64,000 bases of DNA. It comes from Tardiphaga sp052076105 (GTDB taxonomy: Bacteria; Pseudomonadota; Alphaproteobacteria; Rhizobiales; Xanthobacteraceae). The notes under the pieces were generated by a model that was not told the origin of the DNA, ran no database searches, and worked only from the letters and a program-made list of their open reading frames with translations. Within the stretch, counting starts at the first letter, position 1. Each line of letters starts with the position of its first letter. The DNA lies in assembly GCF_052076105.1 (NCBI RefSeq), contig NZ_CP197245.1, positions 2,480,001-2,544,000 of the forward strand. Reading direction: 5' to 3'. Below are positions 9,734-18,809 of this stretch, piece after piece. A program made the translations under genes and the position numbers.

Positions 9734-9752
9734 CAATTTGGCTGACAATTTG
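9734..9752 (+). promoter_or_regulatory. Tandem CAATTTG half-sites upstream of the DUF3313/two-component operon
   Basis: CAATTTG occurs at 9734-9740 and again at 9746-9752, a 12-base period in direct orientation. OmpR/PhoB-type regulators bind tandem half-sites about one helical turn apart, and such a regulator is encoded 1 kb downstream. Autoregulation is an inference from position only. Confidence 0.3.
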
Positions 9753-9792
9753 TCTCACTACGCATTGTCCCGAATTCTTGGGGGACATCGCG

Positions 9793-10641
9793 ATGCGTAC
9801 GAACACCATCAACCTCGTGTTGAAAATGATATGCCTGCACGCTCTGACAGCAGCTGTCGCTGGATGCGCCACGGCCCAACTTGAGACATCAGGGTCTCTT
9901 GCCTCGTATAACGACCTCGCGCCTGCCGACGGCATCACCACCAAATCCAAGATGCGCGTCGACAAGGCCGGCGTCCTGGCGGCCAGGAGCGTCAGCATCG
10001 TCCCGACGTCCTTCTCTCAAGCCGCATCTCGTGCCACCCTCACCGACAAGCAACGTCGCGTCATTGCAAATGCCGTCGACCGCTCCGTCTGCATCGGACT
10101 GAGCGACCGCTTCAATGTGGTTCCGTCGGGACAGCCCGCCGACCTGACCGTGCATGTTACTGTGACGCGGGTGACCGTCACCGATGCAGGCGTCGCTGGC
10201 GCAGCAAAAGTTGCCTCCGCAGCACCAATGTTCATCAGCGCCGGATTCCCCATCATCGTGCCTCGGATCCCGTACGGCATGGGCGGCCTGTCGGTCGAGG
10301 CGGAAGCCCGCGACATACAAGGCCAGCAGAAAGCGGCATTCGTCTGGGCCCGCGATGCCGACATGTTGACGAGCAAGCCGCGCGTTGCGGCATCCGGCGA
10401 TGCCTACGATCTGGCGGACGAGTTCGGCGCAGATTTCAGCAAGCTCCTCATTACCGGTGAAAATCCGTTCGACAAGAAGCTGTCCGTGCCCAGCATGCAG
10501 CGCGTGAATTCGGCCTTTGGAGGGAAGCCCAAATACGCCGCCTGCGATGCTTTCGGACGCACCGGCATTCCCGCCTTCATCGGCGGGAAGATCGGAGCAC
10601 CTCCCGAGTGGAACGACGACGCGATGCCGGTGACAGAATGA
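9793..10641 (+). CDS. DUF3313 family lipoprotein
   Basis: Predicted lipoprotein of unknown function. It has a hydrophobic signal with the lipobox AVAGC, the Cys being lipidated. The rest reads like the DUF3313 family, with the early SLASYNDLAPADG segment, a conserved VPTSFS strand and a C-terminal EFGADFSKLL helix. Start ATG 9793 is chosen because GGGGG lies nine bases upstream; a TTG at 9778 is in frame but less likely. The response-regulator gene begins about 100 bases downstream, so the three genes probably form one transcript with an envelope-sensing role (inference). Confidence 0.8.
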   Translation: MRTNTINLVLKMICLHALTAAVAGCATAQLETSGSLASYNDLAPADGITTKSKMRVDKAGVLAARSVSIVPTSFSQAASRATLTDKQRRVIANAVDRSVCIGLSDRFNVVPSGQPADLTVHVTVTRVTVTDAGVAGAAKVASAAPMFISAGFPIIVPRIPYGMGGLSVEAEARDIQGQQKAAFVWARDADMLTSKPRVAASGDAYDLADEFGADFSKLLITGENPFDKKLSVPSMQRVNSAFGGKPKYAACDAFGRTGIPAFIGGKIGAPPEWNDDAMPVTE

Positions 10642-10745
10642 CCGGACATGCTGACAGTGATTACCGTCCTCCCGCCCAAGACAGCTATGCTACGACAGTA
10701 ACAGCCACATTGAACGAACAAGCGCCTGGAGCCGGATGCCGCCCA

Positions 10746-11471
10746 ATGCAGACCATGTCTCACATCCTCATCGTTGATGATGATCTTGCAATACGAAAAC
10801 TGCTGGGGCGCTATCTGACCGAACAAGGCTACCGCGTATCCATCGCCTCCGATCAGCGAACGATGAAGGAAGCGCTGCAGACCAATGAGGTCAACCTGAT
10901 CGTTCTCGATGTCCTGCTCCCCGATGGGTCTGGACTCGATATCTGCCGCGATCTTCGGCGGGAGGGCTCCGAGGTCCCCGTCATTCTGTTGACCGCGCTG
11001 AAGGAGGACGTTGACCGGATCATCGGCCTCGAAATCGGCGCAGACGATTATCTCGGCAAACCGTTCAATCCGCGCGAGCTGCTCGCTCGCATCCGCGCGG
11101 TGCTTCGCCGCAAGGTGACGCAGGATATCCAGCTCTCCCAGGTGATCGAACATCATTTCGGCAGATTCAAACTCCATCCCGGCGCGCGGCAGTTACTGGA
11201 CGAAAACGGGCATCCGTTCGATCTCACGACAGCCGAATTTGAACTGTTGCTCGTGCTCGTCAGGCGACCGGGCCGCCTGCTCTCCCGTGACCAACTGATC
11301 GAACTGACGAACCGCAGCTCCGACGACGTGTTCGATCGCTCGATCGACGTGTTGATGAGCCGTTTGCGCAAGAAGCTTGGCGACAATGACGATTTCCAGT
11401 TGATCAAAACCGTTCGCAACGGCGGTTACATTTTCTCGGCACGCGTTGAAACCATTGGCGCAGACACATGA
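10746..11471 (+). CDS. OmpR-type response regulator
   Basis: Transcription factor with an N-terminal receiver domain and a C-terminal winged helix. The acidic pocket is ILIVDDD, the phospho-acceptor Asp lies in LIVLDVLLPDGSG, and the Thr/Lys switch residues are in LLTALKE and YLGKPFNP. The DNA-binding domain covers about residues 140-235, with FDLTTAEFELLLVLV and VFDRSIDVLMSRLRKKLG. ATG 10746 is the likely start, as the longer frame upstream has no domain. Its stop overlaps the ATG of the kinase gene by 4 bases (ATGA), so translation is probably coupled. Confidence 0.93.
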   Translation: MQTMSHILIVDDDLAIRKLLGRYLTEQGYRVSIASDQRTMKEALQTNEVNLIVLDVLLPDGSGLDICRDLRREGSEVPVILLTALKEDVDRIIGLEIGADDYLGKPFNPRELLARIRAVLRRKVTQDIQLSQVIEHHFGRFKLHPGARQLLDENGHPFDLTTAEFELLLVLVRRPGRLLSRDQLIELTNRSSDDVFDRSIDVLMSRLRKKLGDNDDFQLIKTVRNGGYIFSARVETIGADT

Positions 11472-12727
11472 ACTCCATACGCATTCGATTTTCCCTGATG
11501 CTGGTAGGCACCGTTCTGAGCGTGGTGATCCTGGCAACCGTTGTCATCTCGCAAATGGTCACTGGCCTGGTTGAACAAGGTTTTCGCGACGCCCTGGCTT
11601 CTCGCGTCGCGGCGTTTGCCAGCACTATCAAGATCGAGGGAAATGATGCGATTTTCCATCTCCAGCCGACGCCCATCGAGGGAAAGCTTCTGGAAGCGCA
11701 GACGAACCTTCTGCAGGAAGCATTTCAGAAATCACAGGCCAATTTCGACATTTTCGTCAAGCAAACACCGGACGGCCGACGATGGGCATCTATCAAGATG
11801 GGCCCCGGCTGGCTGAGCTGGCCCATACGCGAGAATGCACCGCCTCCTGAAGTATGGTGGGGCCTCGCCGGCTGGATGATACTGATCACGGTTGGCGTCA
11901 TCGGCGTCGCTCTTACGGTCGCCCATCAGACGACGAAGCAGCTTAAATTGCTGCAGAGCATAGCGATGTCCGTTGGCAAGGACGGCATGCTGCCCGTGCT
12001 CAAGGAAGAAGGGTCTATCGAAATCAAGGCAACCGCCCAGGCACTGAACATGATGGGCGCAAGTCTGAAAAAAGCGATGGACAGCAAGATCAGACTTGTG
12101 GCCGCCGCGGGGCACGATTTGCGGACGCCCATGACACGCATGCGTCTGCGCGCCGAATTTCTCAACGAACGGGAGCGTGAGGAGTGGCTGCAGGACCTCG
12201 ATGAAATGGACCGCATTGCCGACAGTGCCATCCAGCTTGTTCGGGAAGAGACAGTCGGAAAAGGAACCGAACGCGTCAGAATCGACGAACTCGTCGGGGA
12301 CGTTTGCGCTGAACTGATCCTGATCAAGATGCCGGTGACGATTGCCGGACTCGATCCGGGCAGCGTCAAGATATCGCCGCTCGCGCTCAAGCGGGCTTTG
12401 CGTAATCTCATCATCAACGCCGCGACACATGGCGGTGGCGCAATCGTGAGTCTGGAAGCCCGCGAGGGATTTGCGGTCGTCATCATCGACGACAACGGCC
12501 CCGGCATTCCCGAAACATTCCTGGCAAGTGCCTTCGAACCGTTCTTTCGCGTCGACCCGGCCCGCCGCCAGCCAATTCCCGGCGCCGGGCTCGGCCTGGC
12601 TATCGCCAAGGAAATTGTCGAACGGCAGGGAGGCACGCTCCAGATCGAGAACCGGCAGCCTCACGGGTTAAGGCAGACGCTTTCCATTGAGCTCGATAGC
12701 GCGAATGTATCATCGGTCGCAGCCTGA
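11468..12727 (+). CDS. Sensor histidine kinase paired with the OmpR-type regulator
   Basis: Membrane kinase of the EnvZ type. There is one transmembrane helix at about 10-32, a short periplasmic sensor region of about 100 residues, a second helix at about 138-158, a linker, then HisKA and HATPase_c domains. The phospho-accepting His is about residue 216 in AAGHDLRTPMTRMRLRAEF. ATP-binding boxes are NLIINAATHG (N), DDNGPGIPE (G1) and PGAGLGLAIAKEI (G2). Translation is coupled to the upstream regulator. The signal is unknown; the lipoprotein gene upstream may be a target or a sensor partner. Confidence 0.93.
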   Translation: MNSIRIRFSLMLVGTVLSVVILATVVISQMVTGLVEQGFRDALASRVAAFASTIKIEGNDAIFHLQPTPIEGKLLEAQTNLLQEAFQKSQANFDIFVKQTPDGRRWASIKMGPGWLSWPIRENAPPPEVWWGLAGWMILITVGVIGVALTVAHQTTKQLKLLQSIAMSVGKDGMLPVLKEEGSIEIKATAQALNMMGASLKKAMDSKIRLVAAAGHDLRTPMTRMRLRAEFLNEREREEWLQDLDEMDRIADSAIQLVREETVGKGTERVRIDELVGDVCAELILIKMPVTIAGLDPGSVKISPLALKRALRNLIINAATHGGGAIVSLEAREGFAVVIIDDNGPGIPETFLASAFEPFFRVDPARRQPIPGAGLGLAIAKEIVERQGGTLQIENRQPHGLRQTLSIELDSANVSSVAA

Positions 12728-12806
12728 ACGACACACCCGCCATGCGACCGCACGATACTGTTGCAGACGATCACTGCTGAATGATCCTTCGTAGGCAGTA
12801 CCTGTT

Positions 12807-12926
12807 TCAGCCGGACCACAGGATCATCGCGATCCCGAAGACGAGCAGCGGGTAATACGCGATCTCCACGCTCAGGAACGCAATGTGTTTTACGCGAGAC
12901 CAGAGGCGCCGAGCGGATATCCGCAT
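12807..12926 (-). CDS. Possible 39-residue single-pass membrane protein
   Basis: An ATG at 12926 opens a 39-codon frame with a basic N terminus (MRISARRLWSRVKH) and one clear hydrophobic helix (FLSVEIAYYPLLVFGIAM), ending ILWSG before a TGA. This pattern is typical of small membrane proteins and unlike a random frame. There is no strong ribosome-binding site; a TTG five codons upstream is an alternative start. It lies in the 240-base gap between the kinase gene and the patatin gene. No function can be assigned. Confidence 0.42.
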   Translation of the reverse strand: MRISARRLWSRVKHIAFLSVEIAYYPLLVFGIAMILWSG

Positions 12927-12968
12927 CCGGCAGCGTTGCAAAGACGGCGTTAGAGCGATGCGACACAT

Positions 12969-14096
12969 CTAGCTACCCTGCCCCCTCAACCCTTCCAGGT
13001 TCGATTGAAATCCACTGGTCGAACCGCCCTTGGCGCGACCGTAGGCGTAGAGCTCTTTCATATAATCGGTATCGAAATTGATCGGATCGCTCGTAGTGAG
13101 CTTGCCCGCCTCGATGGTCGTCGCTTTGAAATCCCAGCCGTTGCGTTTGCAGAAATCATATGTCGCGATCATCGCATTGCGCGTATTCGCCTTCACCGAG
13201 GTCTGAAACGAGCGCGCCACGATCGGAAGCGTCAGATCCGATGTATAGGAGACGTCCGGCGACAGCTTGCCATTAACGATCACGAAGACCCGAGACTTCG
13301 GAACCAGCGATCCCGCATGGGCCGTCAACACGCTTTCCGGCACAGCCAGAATATTCGATGTCACGCCACCATCGACATGCATCTCGGAATACATGTTTCC
13401 GCCGGACTCGACGGCGATCAAGGCTGGCGGGAAAATCCCGGGGATGGCGGCTGATGCAGCGAGAACGTTTCGGAACAACTCATAGCGGCCAGGACTATCG
13501 CTGCTTGCGATCTCCCCCATGTTCCAGAGCGTCGTCCCTTGAGTGTCGAGGTTCGTGGTGGCCACGATGAGCATCTTGCCCTTGCGATACCGTGCGCCGA
13601 CCGCATCGATGATCCGATCATCGGCATATTTCGCGATGAGGTCTTTCATCGGTCCTGCCTTGAAGACGCCAGATCCGACAACCGCGTTGATCCCCGCAAT
13701 ACGCATCAAATTTTCAGTCGCGCCGCTGGTGAAGATCGCTTCGAGACGACCGTCATAGCTCGGGCCGAGAAACGCGAATGGCGCGATCAGGGCGCCAACG
13801 CTGGAGCCGGTGACGATATCGAAATCCGGGCGCAGCCCGGAGTCGGACCAGCCTCTCAGGAAGCCTGCGCCATAGGAGCCGTCAGCGCCGCCACCGGACA
13901 AGGCAAGGATGGTGAGCGGCGCGGTGCCACGCCGCGATCCGGCGAAGATGCGATAGCCGTCGTCGGGCGATATCCTGGCCAACGGGATCTGCGGGATCGT
14001 CGCCTGCGCGCTTGCGATCAGCGGCGCGCGCGGCAGCGACGCGCAAGCCGACAGCAGTAGCGCCGCACAAATAATGGGAAGCGTCGCGCGAGGCAT
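12969..14096 (-). CDS. Patatin-like phospholipase, lipoprotein
   Basis: Predicted lipoprotein hydrolase acting on membrane lipids. The signal peptide ends in the lipobox LLSAC. The patatin domain shows the glycine-rich oxyanion loop SGGGADGSYGAG, the nucleophile elbow GSSVG and the catalytic Asp in HVDGGV, so the Ser/Asp dyad is intact. Start ATG 14096 is preferred over the in-frame GTG at 14105; a GCAGAG site lies about 9 bases before the ATG. A 6-bp inverted repeat ACTCTG/CAGAGT (14104-14122) sits just upstream and could be an operator. Confidence 0.87.
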   Translation of the reverse strand: MPRATLPIICAALLLSACASLPRAPLIASAQATIPQIPLARISPDDGYRIFAGSRRGTAPLTILALSGGGADGSYGAGFLRGWSDSGLRPDFDIVTGSSVGALIAPFAFLGPSYDGRLEAIFTSGATENLMRIAGINAVVGSGVFKAGPMKDLIAKYADDRIIDAVGARYRKGKMLIVATTNLDTQGTTLWNMGEIASSDSPGRYELFRNVLAASAAIPGIFPPALIAVESGGNMYSEMHVDGGVTSNILAVPESVLTAHAGSLVPKSRVFVIVNGKLSPDVSYTSDLTLPIVARSFQTSVKANTRNAMIATYDFCKRNGWDFKATTIEAGKLTTSDPINFDTDYMKELYAYGRAKGGSTSGFQSNLEGLRGQGS

Positions 14097-14207
14097 CACG
14101 CGCACTCTGCAACGATCAGAGTGAATCTTGAAAATTGGGCCATGCAGGTTTCCATGTCCGGAAACTCTTGCACGGCTGATTTGCCATTTTTTTGCGCGTT
14201 TATGTCA

Positions 14208-15221
14208 TTATGTTTCGCGCGGCGACTGCAAACCGAATGCGACAATTCCATCCGCGCGCCCGCGAATGGGAAGATGACCGAGTGCACTGACGGTGAATGG
14301 GAGTGCCGAGGCAAAGCAATCCATCGCCGCCTTTGATGCGACAAAACCGCCCTCTACACCACGACTGAGTTCTTCGAGCCGCGAGGCAGTGTTCATGACG
14401 TCGCCATTGAAGACGATCGCGCGTTTGACGTCGCCGATTTCGCCGATGATCACCGGCCCAAAATGCAGGCTGCCGCGAATGCGGGGCGCTGTGCCAAACT
14501 CGCGCTCAAACTGCCCCGCCTTGCGCGCCAGCTCGTCGCGCATGGCCATAAAGCAGCGCAACGGACGGCAATCAACCGCACCGTCCCGCTTCGGCCAGGT
14601 CACGATCATTTCGTCGCCGACATAGGCGAGCACCTCGCCACGATAGTCGACGACCGGGAGCGATAGCAGGCGAAAGGTCTGATCGAGGAAACGGTGGATA
14701 CCGACGCCGCCAAGTTGCTCGGCCAGGCTGGTCGAGCCCGCAATATCCACGAACAGGACGAAACGCTCTTCCTCGACAGGCGCATGATAGCGCCCGGTGA
14801 AGAAGTTGAGCAACGCGCGCCCGCCGACGAGATTGGTGATTGCCAGAGCCAGATTGAAGACGATGGAGACGATGACGGAGTAGACGAGGCTCGACCAGAA
14901 CGTATCCTCCGCGATCTCTACCGTTCGCCCGATCAGCACATCCGCAAGCCGAAACCATTGCACGGCCAGAATCACGGCAGCATAGAACGCACTCTTGATC
15001 AGCAGGCTGGCGGTGAAGGAGCGACCGCTTAGCCAGTTCCGGATCGGACCGTCGGCCACGATGATTTCGAAGCCGCCCAGAACCGTGCTGATCACCAATC
15101 CGACGACGAACCCGGGCAGAATCGGCAGATCATGGGTGGCACTGAACGCGACGCCGGCAACGCCGCCAGCGGCGACAATCGTCGCGAGGACCCTTAGCTT
15201 GCGTTCGAGTCTGGCGTTCAT
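14208..15221 (-). CDS. Class III adenylate/guanylate cyclase with N-terminal membrane helices
   Basis: Makes cAMP or cGMP from the nucleoside triphosphate. The N-terminal 130 residues hold about four hydrophobic helices; the C-terminal part is a class III catalytic domain. Both metal-binding Asp residues are visible, in LFVDIAGST and in YVGDEMIV, and GDVMNTASRLEEL contains the transition-state Asn and Arg. The protein is about 337 residues, a compact membrane cyclase as in many rhizobia. A cNMP-binding protein is encoded at 32.3-32.7 kb, a possible receiver of its product (inference only). Confidence 0.9.
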   Translation of the reverse strand: MNARLERKLRVLATIVAAGGVAGVAFSATHDLPILPGFVVGLVISTVLGGFEIIVADGPIRNWLSGRSFTASLLIKSAFYAAVILAVQWFRLADVLIGRTVEIAEDTFWSSLVYSVIVSIVFNLALAITNLVGGRALLNFFTGRYHAPVEEERFVLFVDIAGSTSLAEQLGGVGIHRFLDQTFRLLSLPVVDYRGEVLAYVGDEMIVTWPKRDGAVDCRPLRCFMAMRDELARKAGQFEREFGTAPRIRGSLHFGPVIIGEIGDVKRAIVFNGDVMNTASRLEELSRGVEGGFVASKAAMDCFASALPFTVSALGHLPIRGRADGIVAFGLQSPRET

Positions 15222-15270
15222 GATCCCCTCCCACCGGCGCTGCCGATGGGAGGGTATATCAGATCGAGTC

Positions 15271-16230
15271 TTACGCCTCGATTTCCATGAGGTCCTTCGC
15301 GACGACGATTGGGCCGCTATAGTGCTTCCTGGCGTCGGCAGCCCACATCTCGTCGGTGATCGACGGATCGTCGCCGGGCACGAAATGCGTCATCACCAGC
15401 TTCTTGACCTTGGCCATCGCAGCGATTTTGCCCACGTCTTCGGTGGTGGTGTGCGACGCCAGGAGATGTTCCTTCAGTGTCGACGCGTTCTTGACGCGAG
15501 CGACCATCTTGTCGACGCCGGGCACGTAGATCGTTTCGTGGATCAGCACGTCGGCCCCTTCGGCGAATTTCGCCAGCGCCGGATTGAACGAGGTGTCGCA
15601 GGCATAGACGAAAACGCCGTCCGGGGTCTCGAACTTGTAGGCGAAGTTTTCGGTGATCGGCGGATGCGGCGTCTTGAACGCGGTCACCTTGACCTTGTCA
15701 TTGCTCATCACCGGCCCTGACTCCCTGATGTCTTTCGATACCAGCAGCTTGCGCGGATCAGGCTTGCCCTCGTCGGTGATGCGGATATCGACGTCGAACT
15801 TGATGCTTTCCCAATAGGCCTTGGTCAGCGCTTCCATGCCGATCGGTGCGAATGCTTCGACCGGGTGATTGAGGCCGGCCGACCAGCCGCCATAGACCAT
15901 GTTGCCGAATTCCAGCACGTGGTCCGAATGCAGATGCGTCACGAATACATAGCGCAGGTCGGGCAATGCCACCTTGGCTTCGACCAGACGCTTGGTCACG
16001 CCGGGGCCGCAATCGACCACGTAAGGCACATCATCGACGATCAACACATTGGCCGGATTGGAGCGGCCGAGGCCGACACGCGGGCCGCCTTTGGTGCCGA
16101 GACAGATCCAGCGGGCGCGCTTCTTCGGCGTCTGAGCCAGTGCGGGCGCAACTACGGGCGTGACGGCTGCCGTGCCAACGGCTGCGCCGGCCAGAGACAG
16201 TTTGAGAAGCATACGCCGATCGAGGGTCAT
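15271..16230 (-). CDS. Exported metallo-beta-lactamase-fold hydrolase
   Basis: Zinc hydrolase of the RNase Z/arylsulfatase-like MBL group. The N terminus has a twin-arginine pattern (DRRMLLKLSLAG) and a hydrophobic core ending ALAQ, suggesting Tat export after folding. The zinc motif HLHSDH lies near residue 105, with more ligands in YACDTSFN and at the C-terminal MTHFVPGDD. ATG 16230 is chosen, since upstream residues of the longer frame lack a signal and AAGGAT precedes this ATG. The substrate cannot be told; relatives are often just annotated as MBL-fold hydrolases. Confidence 0.87.
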   Translation of the reverse strand: MTLDRRMLLKLSLAGAAVGTAAVTPVVAPALAQTPKKRARWICLGTKGGPRVGLGRSNPANVLIVDDVPYVVDCGPGVTKRLVEAKVALPDLRYVFVTHLHSDHVLEFGNMVYGGWSAGLNHPVEAFAPIGMEALTKAYWESIKFDVDIRITDEGKPDPRKLLVSKDIRESGPVMSNDKVKVTAFKTPHPPITENFAYKFETPDGVFVYACDTSFNPALAKFAEGADVLIHETIYVPGVDKMVARVKNASTLKEHLLASHTTTEDVGKIAAMAKVKKLVMTHFVPGDDPSITDEMWAADARKHYSGPIVVAKDLMEIEA

Positions 16231-16329
16231 GAAAATATCCTTGGTTGGGATAGGCTGGTGCAGAGACGACAAATCTGCACGGCCCGTGCGGCTGCAGGCC
16301 AGCCTCACACGCCGTCCAGATCATAACAC

Positions 16330-18411
16330 TCAGGCAGCGCGGACGTTGCCGAGGAAGCTGGAAATCCGCTCGGTCAGATCACTCGACCGCGCAGAGAGAT
16401 CGTCGGCCTTGGCGATCATGCGTAGCGCCGCCGCCTCGGCTTCGGACATCGCCGAGCTGACCGCGCTGACATTCGACGACACGTCCTTGGTGCCGCTGGC
16501 CGCCTGCTGGGCGTTGGCGGCAATCTCGCTGGTGGTCTGGCGCTGCTGGGTCACCGAGGCGGAGATGTCGGCGGTCACCGCATCGACGCGGCCAATGGTC
16601 TCGGCGACGCTCTTGATCGCCCGAACCACGGCACGAGTCTCGGCCTCGATGCTGGAAATCTGCGCCGTGATCTCATCGGTTGCCTTGGCTGTCTGCGTCG
16701 CCAGCGCCTTCACCTCGCCGGCTACGACCGCAAAGCCCCGGCCCGCATCGCCTGCGCGTGCCGCCTCGATCGTCGCATTGAGCGCCAGAAGATTGGTCTG
16801 GCTTGCAATGTCCTGAATGAACTTGATGATGTCGCCGATACGCTCGACCGCGTGATCGAGACCAACGATGCGCTTGTCGGCATCACTGACTTCGCGCACT
16901 GCACTGGCTGCGATCCCTGCACAGGCTTCCAGCCGCTCGGCGATCGAGGCAACCGCGACACTCATTTCCTCGGCAGCGCTGGCGATGGTGCTGACACCGA
17001 CGGAAGCTTCCTCGGCGCCGGCCGCCACATTGGTGGCACGTTCCGATGTACCGGTAGCGAGCCTGGAGCTGGCCTCGGCATCGCGGCGCATTGCGTCGCC
17101 GGCGGCGCCCACGCTTTGGATCACCTCGTTGCTGGCTGCATCGAATTCCAGCGTCAGCGCTTCAATCCGTGCTGCGCGGGCTTCGCGGGCCTGCTGCTGC
17201 GTGCGATGCTCGCTTTCGAGACGGGCAGCCTCGATCGCGTTGAGGCGAAGGGTTTCCAGTGCGCCGGCCATCTCGCCGATCTCGTCGCGGCGGCCACGCG
17301 CCGGCACGTCGATTTCGCGGTCGCCTTCGGCGAGGCGCGTGATCGCAGCTGTAATGCCGACCAGCGGCTGCACCACGCGGCGAACGAACAACATCGTGAC
17401 GCCAATCACCAGAAGCGCCACCAGCACCATGCCGACGGCGACAAGCAACAGCCGTGTCAGCGCGCTGCCACGCGCCGCCTCGGCGAGCGACATCGCCTGC
17501 GCCATCGCCGCATCGCGGATGCCCAGCGCCGATTGCGCGGGTCCAACGAGACGTTTCAGGACGTCCTGGAACGAAACGCCGTAATCGGTGCCGGCGAGGC
17601 CCTTGGCGGTCAGTTCGGTGATGAACTTGTCGGTGTCGCCGAAGAAGCGGGTCTCCGCAGCCTTCACGGCGCCCGACAGCGCCGGATCTTCGCTGAGCTG
17701 CGAGACGGTGGCCTGCAGACGGGCCCAGGCATGGCGGATTTCGCCGGTGGATTCGGAGACGCCTTGAATATCACCAGTCGTCAGCATCTTGCTGTTGCCG
17801 GCGGCACGCGTGAAGTAACTGGCGCGGCGGCCGGCGGCATCCCGCATGTCCCATGACAGGCGCGCGATCTGTATCAGGCTGCCGACGCTTTCATGCGCGG
17901 CTGCAGCACTGCGCTCGAGACCGTTCACGACACCGTCGAGCAGCGTGTTCAACTGCAACATGCGCGGCACGTAGTCCTTGATCAACGCGGCATCGCGCTG
18001 GGGGCGCGGCAATTTGTAGGCGGCATCAAGACTGCCGTAAATTTCGGTGAGATCGCGGCCAAGCTTGTCGAGTGCTGCGAGAGCGCGGACGCGTTCGGGA
18101 TAGGTTGCCACGGCGACAGCGCTGCGGGCACCACTCAACTCGTCGGCCAGCAGCTTGCGGGCATTTGTAACGGCTGTGAGTGCAGCGGGATTAGCGGGAT
18201 CGTCGGCGATCAGCGCGGCGTTCTGCGGACCACGGCTGACTGCAATTTGCTCGGTCGCGCGCAACACGCCGGCAGTCGCAGCGGACAGATAGGCGGCCTC
18301 GCTGGCATTGCGATAGTTACCCCACTCCTGCACGACGAAAACCGTGGCGGCGACAGCGATGATCGCAGCCATCGCCGAGACGCAAAGCATAAAAAGGACA
18401 CGAACGCGCAT
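16330..18411 (-). CDS. Methyl-accepting chemotaxis protein
   Basis: Transmembrane chemoreceptor of 693 residues that controls CheA. An N-terminal helix (about 5-28) is followed by a large periplasmic sensor of about 290 residues, a second helix near 320-345, a HAMP domain (RRVVQPLVGITAAITRLAEGD) and a long cytoplasmic coiled coil. The highly conserved hairpin tip is present in the segment FIQDIASQTNLLALNATIE and the AGRGFAVVAGEVKALA stretch after it. No che genes lie nearby, so it is an orphan receptor. The C terminus ends in SFLGNVRAA, and I see no CheR-docking pentapeptide. Confidence 0.94.
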   Translation of the reverse strand: MRVRVLFMLCVSAMAAIIAVAATVFVVQEWGNYRNASEAAYLSAATAGVLRATEQIAVSRGPQNAALIADDPANPAALTAVTNARKLLADELSGARSAVAVATYPERVRALAALDKLGRDLTEIYGSLDAAYKLPRPQRDAALIKDYVPRMLQLNTLLDGVVNGLERSAAAAHESVGSLIQIARLSWDMRDAAGRRASYFTRAAGNSKMLTTGDIQGVSESTGEIRHAWARLQATVSQLSEDPALSGAVKAAETRFFGDTDKFITELTAKGLAGTDYGVSFQDVLKRLVGPAQSALGIRDAAMAQAMSLAEAARGSALTRLLLVAVGMVLVALLVIGVTMLFVRRVVQPLVGITAAITRLAEGDREIDVPARGRRDEIGEMAGALETLRLNAIEAARLESEHRTQQQAREARAARIEALTLEFDAASNEVIQSVGAAGDAMRRDAEASSRLATGTSERATNVAAGAEEASVGVSTIASAAEEMSVAVASIAERLEACAGIAASAVREVSDADKRIVGLDHAVERIGDIIKFIQDIASQTNLLALNATIEAARAGDAGRGFAVVAGEVKALATQTAKATDEITAQISSIEAETRAVVRAIKSVAETIGRVDAVTADISASVTQQRQTTSEIAANAQQAASGTKDVSSNVSAVSSAMSEAEAAALRMIAKADDLSARSSDLTERISSFLGNVRAA

Positions 18412-18809
18412 CGACTTCAGACCCCTTCTTTCTCAGATACGCAAAAAAACTACGGCCTCAGACTTAACATCTTTAGAAGAAAGGTATTCAAATACGGCAT
18501 GGCACCTATGAGGAGCTGGTGTCATCAGACGTTCACGGGCGCGCCGCCCATGCGCTGTCGTCGGCGCGGCCTCTTGCCGGCCAGCGGATTGATGTGACAC
18601 CTCACCGCCGGATAACTGCATGCCAATATGATCTTTATCATTTTACAACCACTTTCGGCTTCTCGCCGCCAGCAGTCAGGTTCCGTTAACGGAGCTGGCT
18701 GCATTTAGTGAAAATGGATGCGCTCATCGCGTCCGGCGGGGAGACCAATGCAGCTTGTGAATGACAGGACCGCGGGAAGCGGCGCCGTGCGCGTGGGAAG
18801 CATCCCGAG
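18412..18809. other. Intergenic region between the chemoreceptor and GGDEF genes
   Basis: About 400 bases separating two divergent genes. It holds the promoters of both, but I could not pick out clear -35/-10 boxes, a coding frame or a strong hairpin. Confidence 0.5.
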
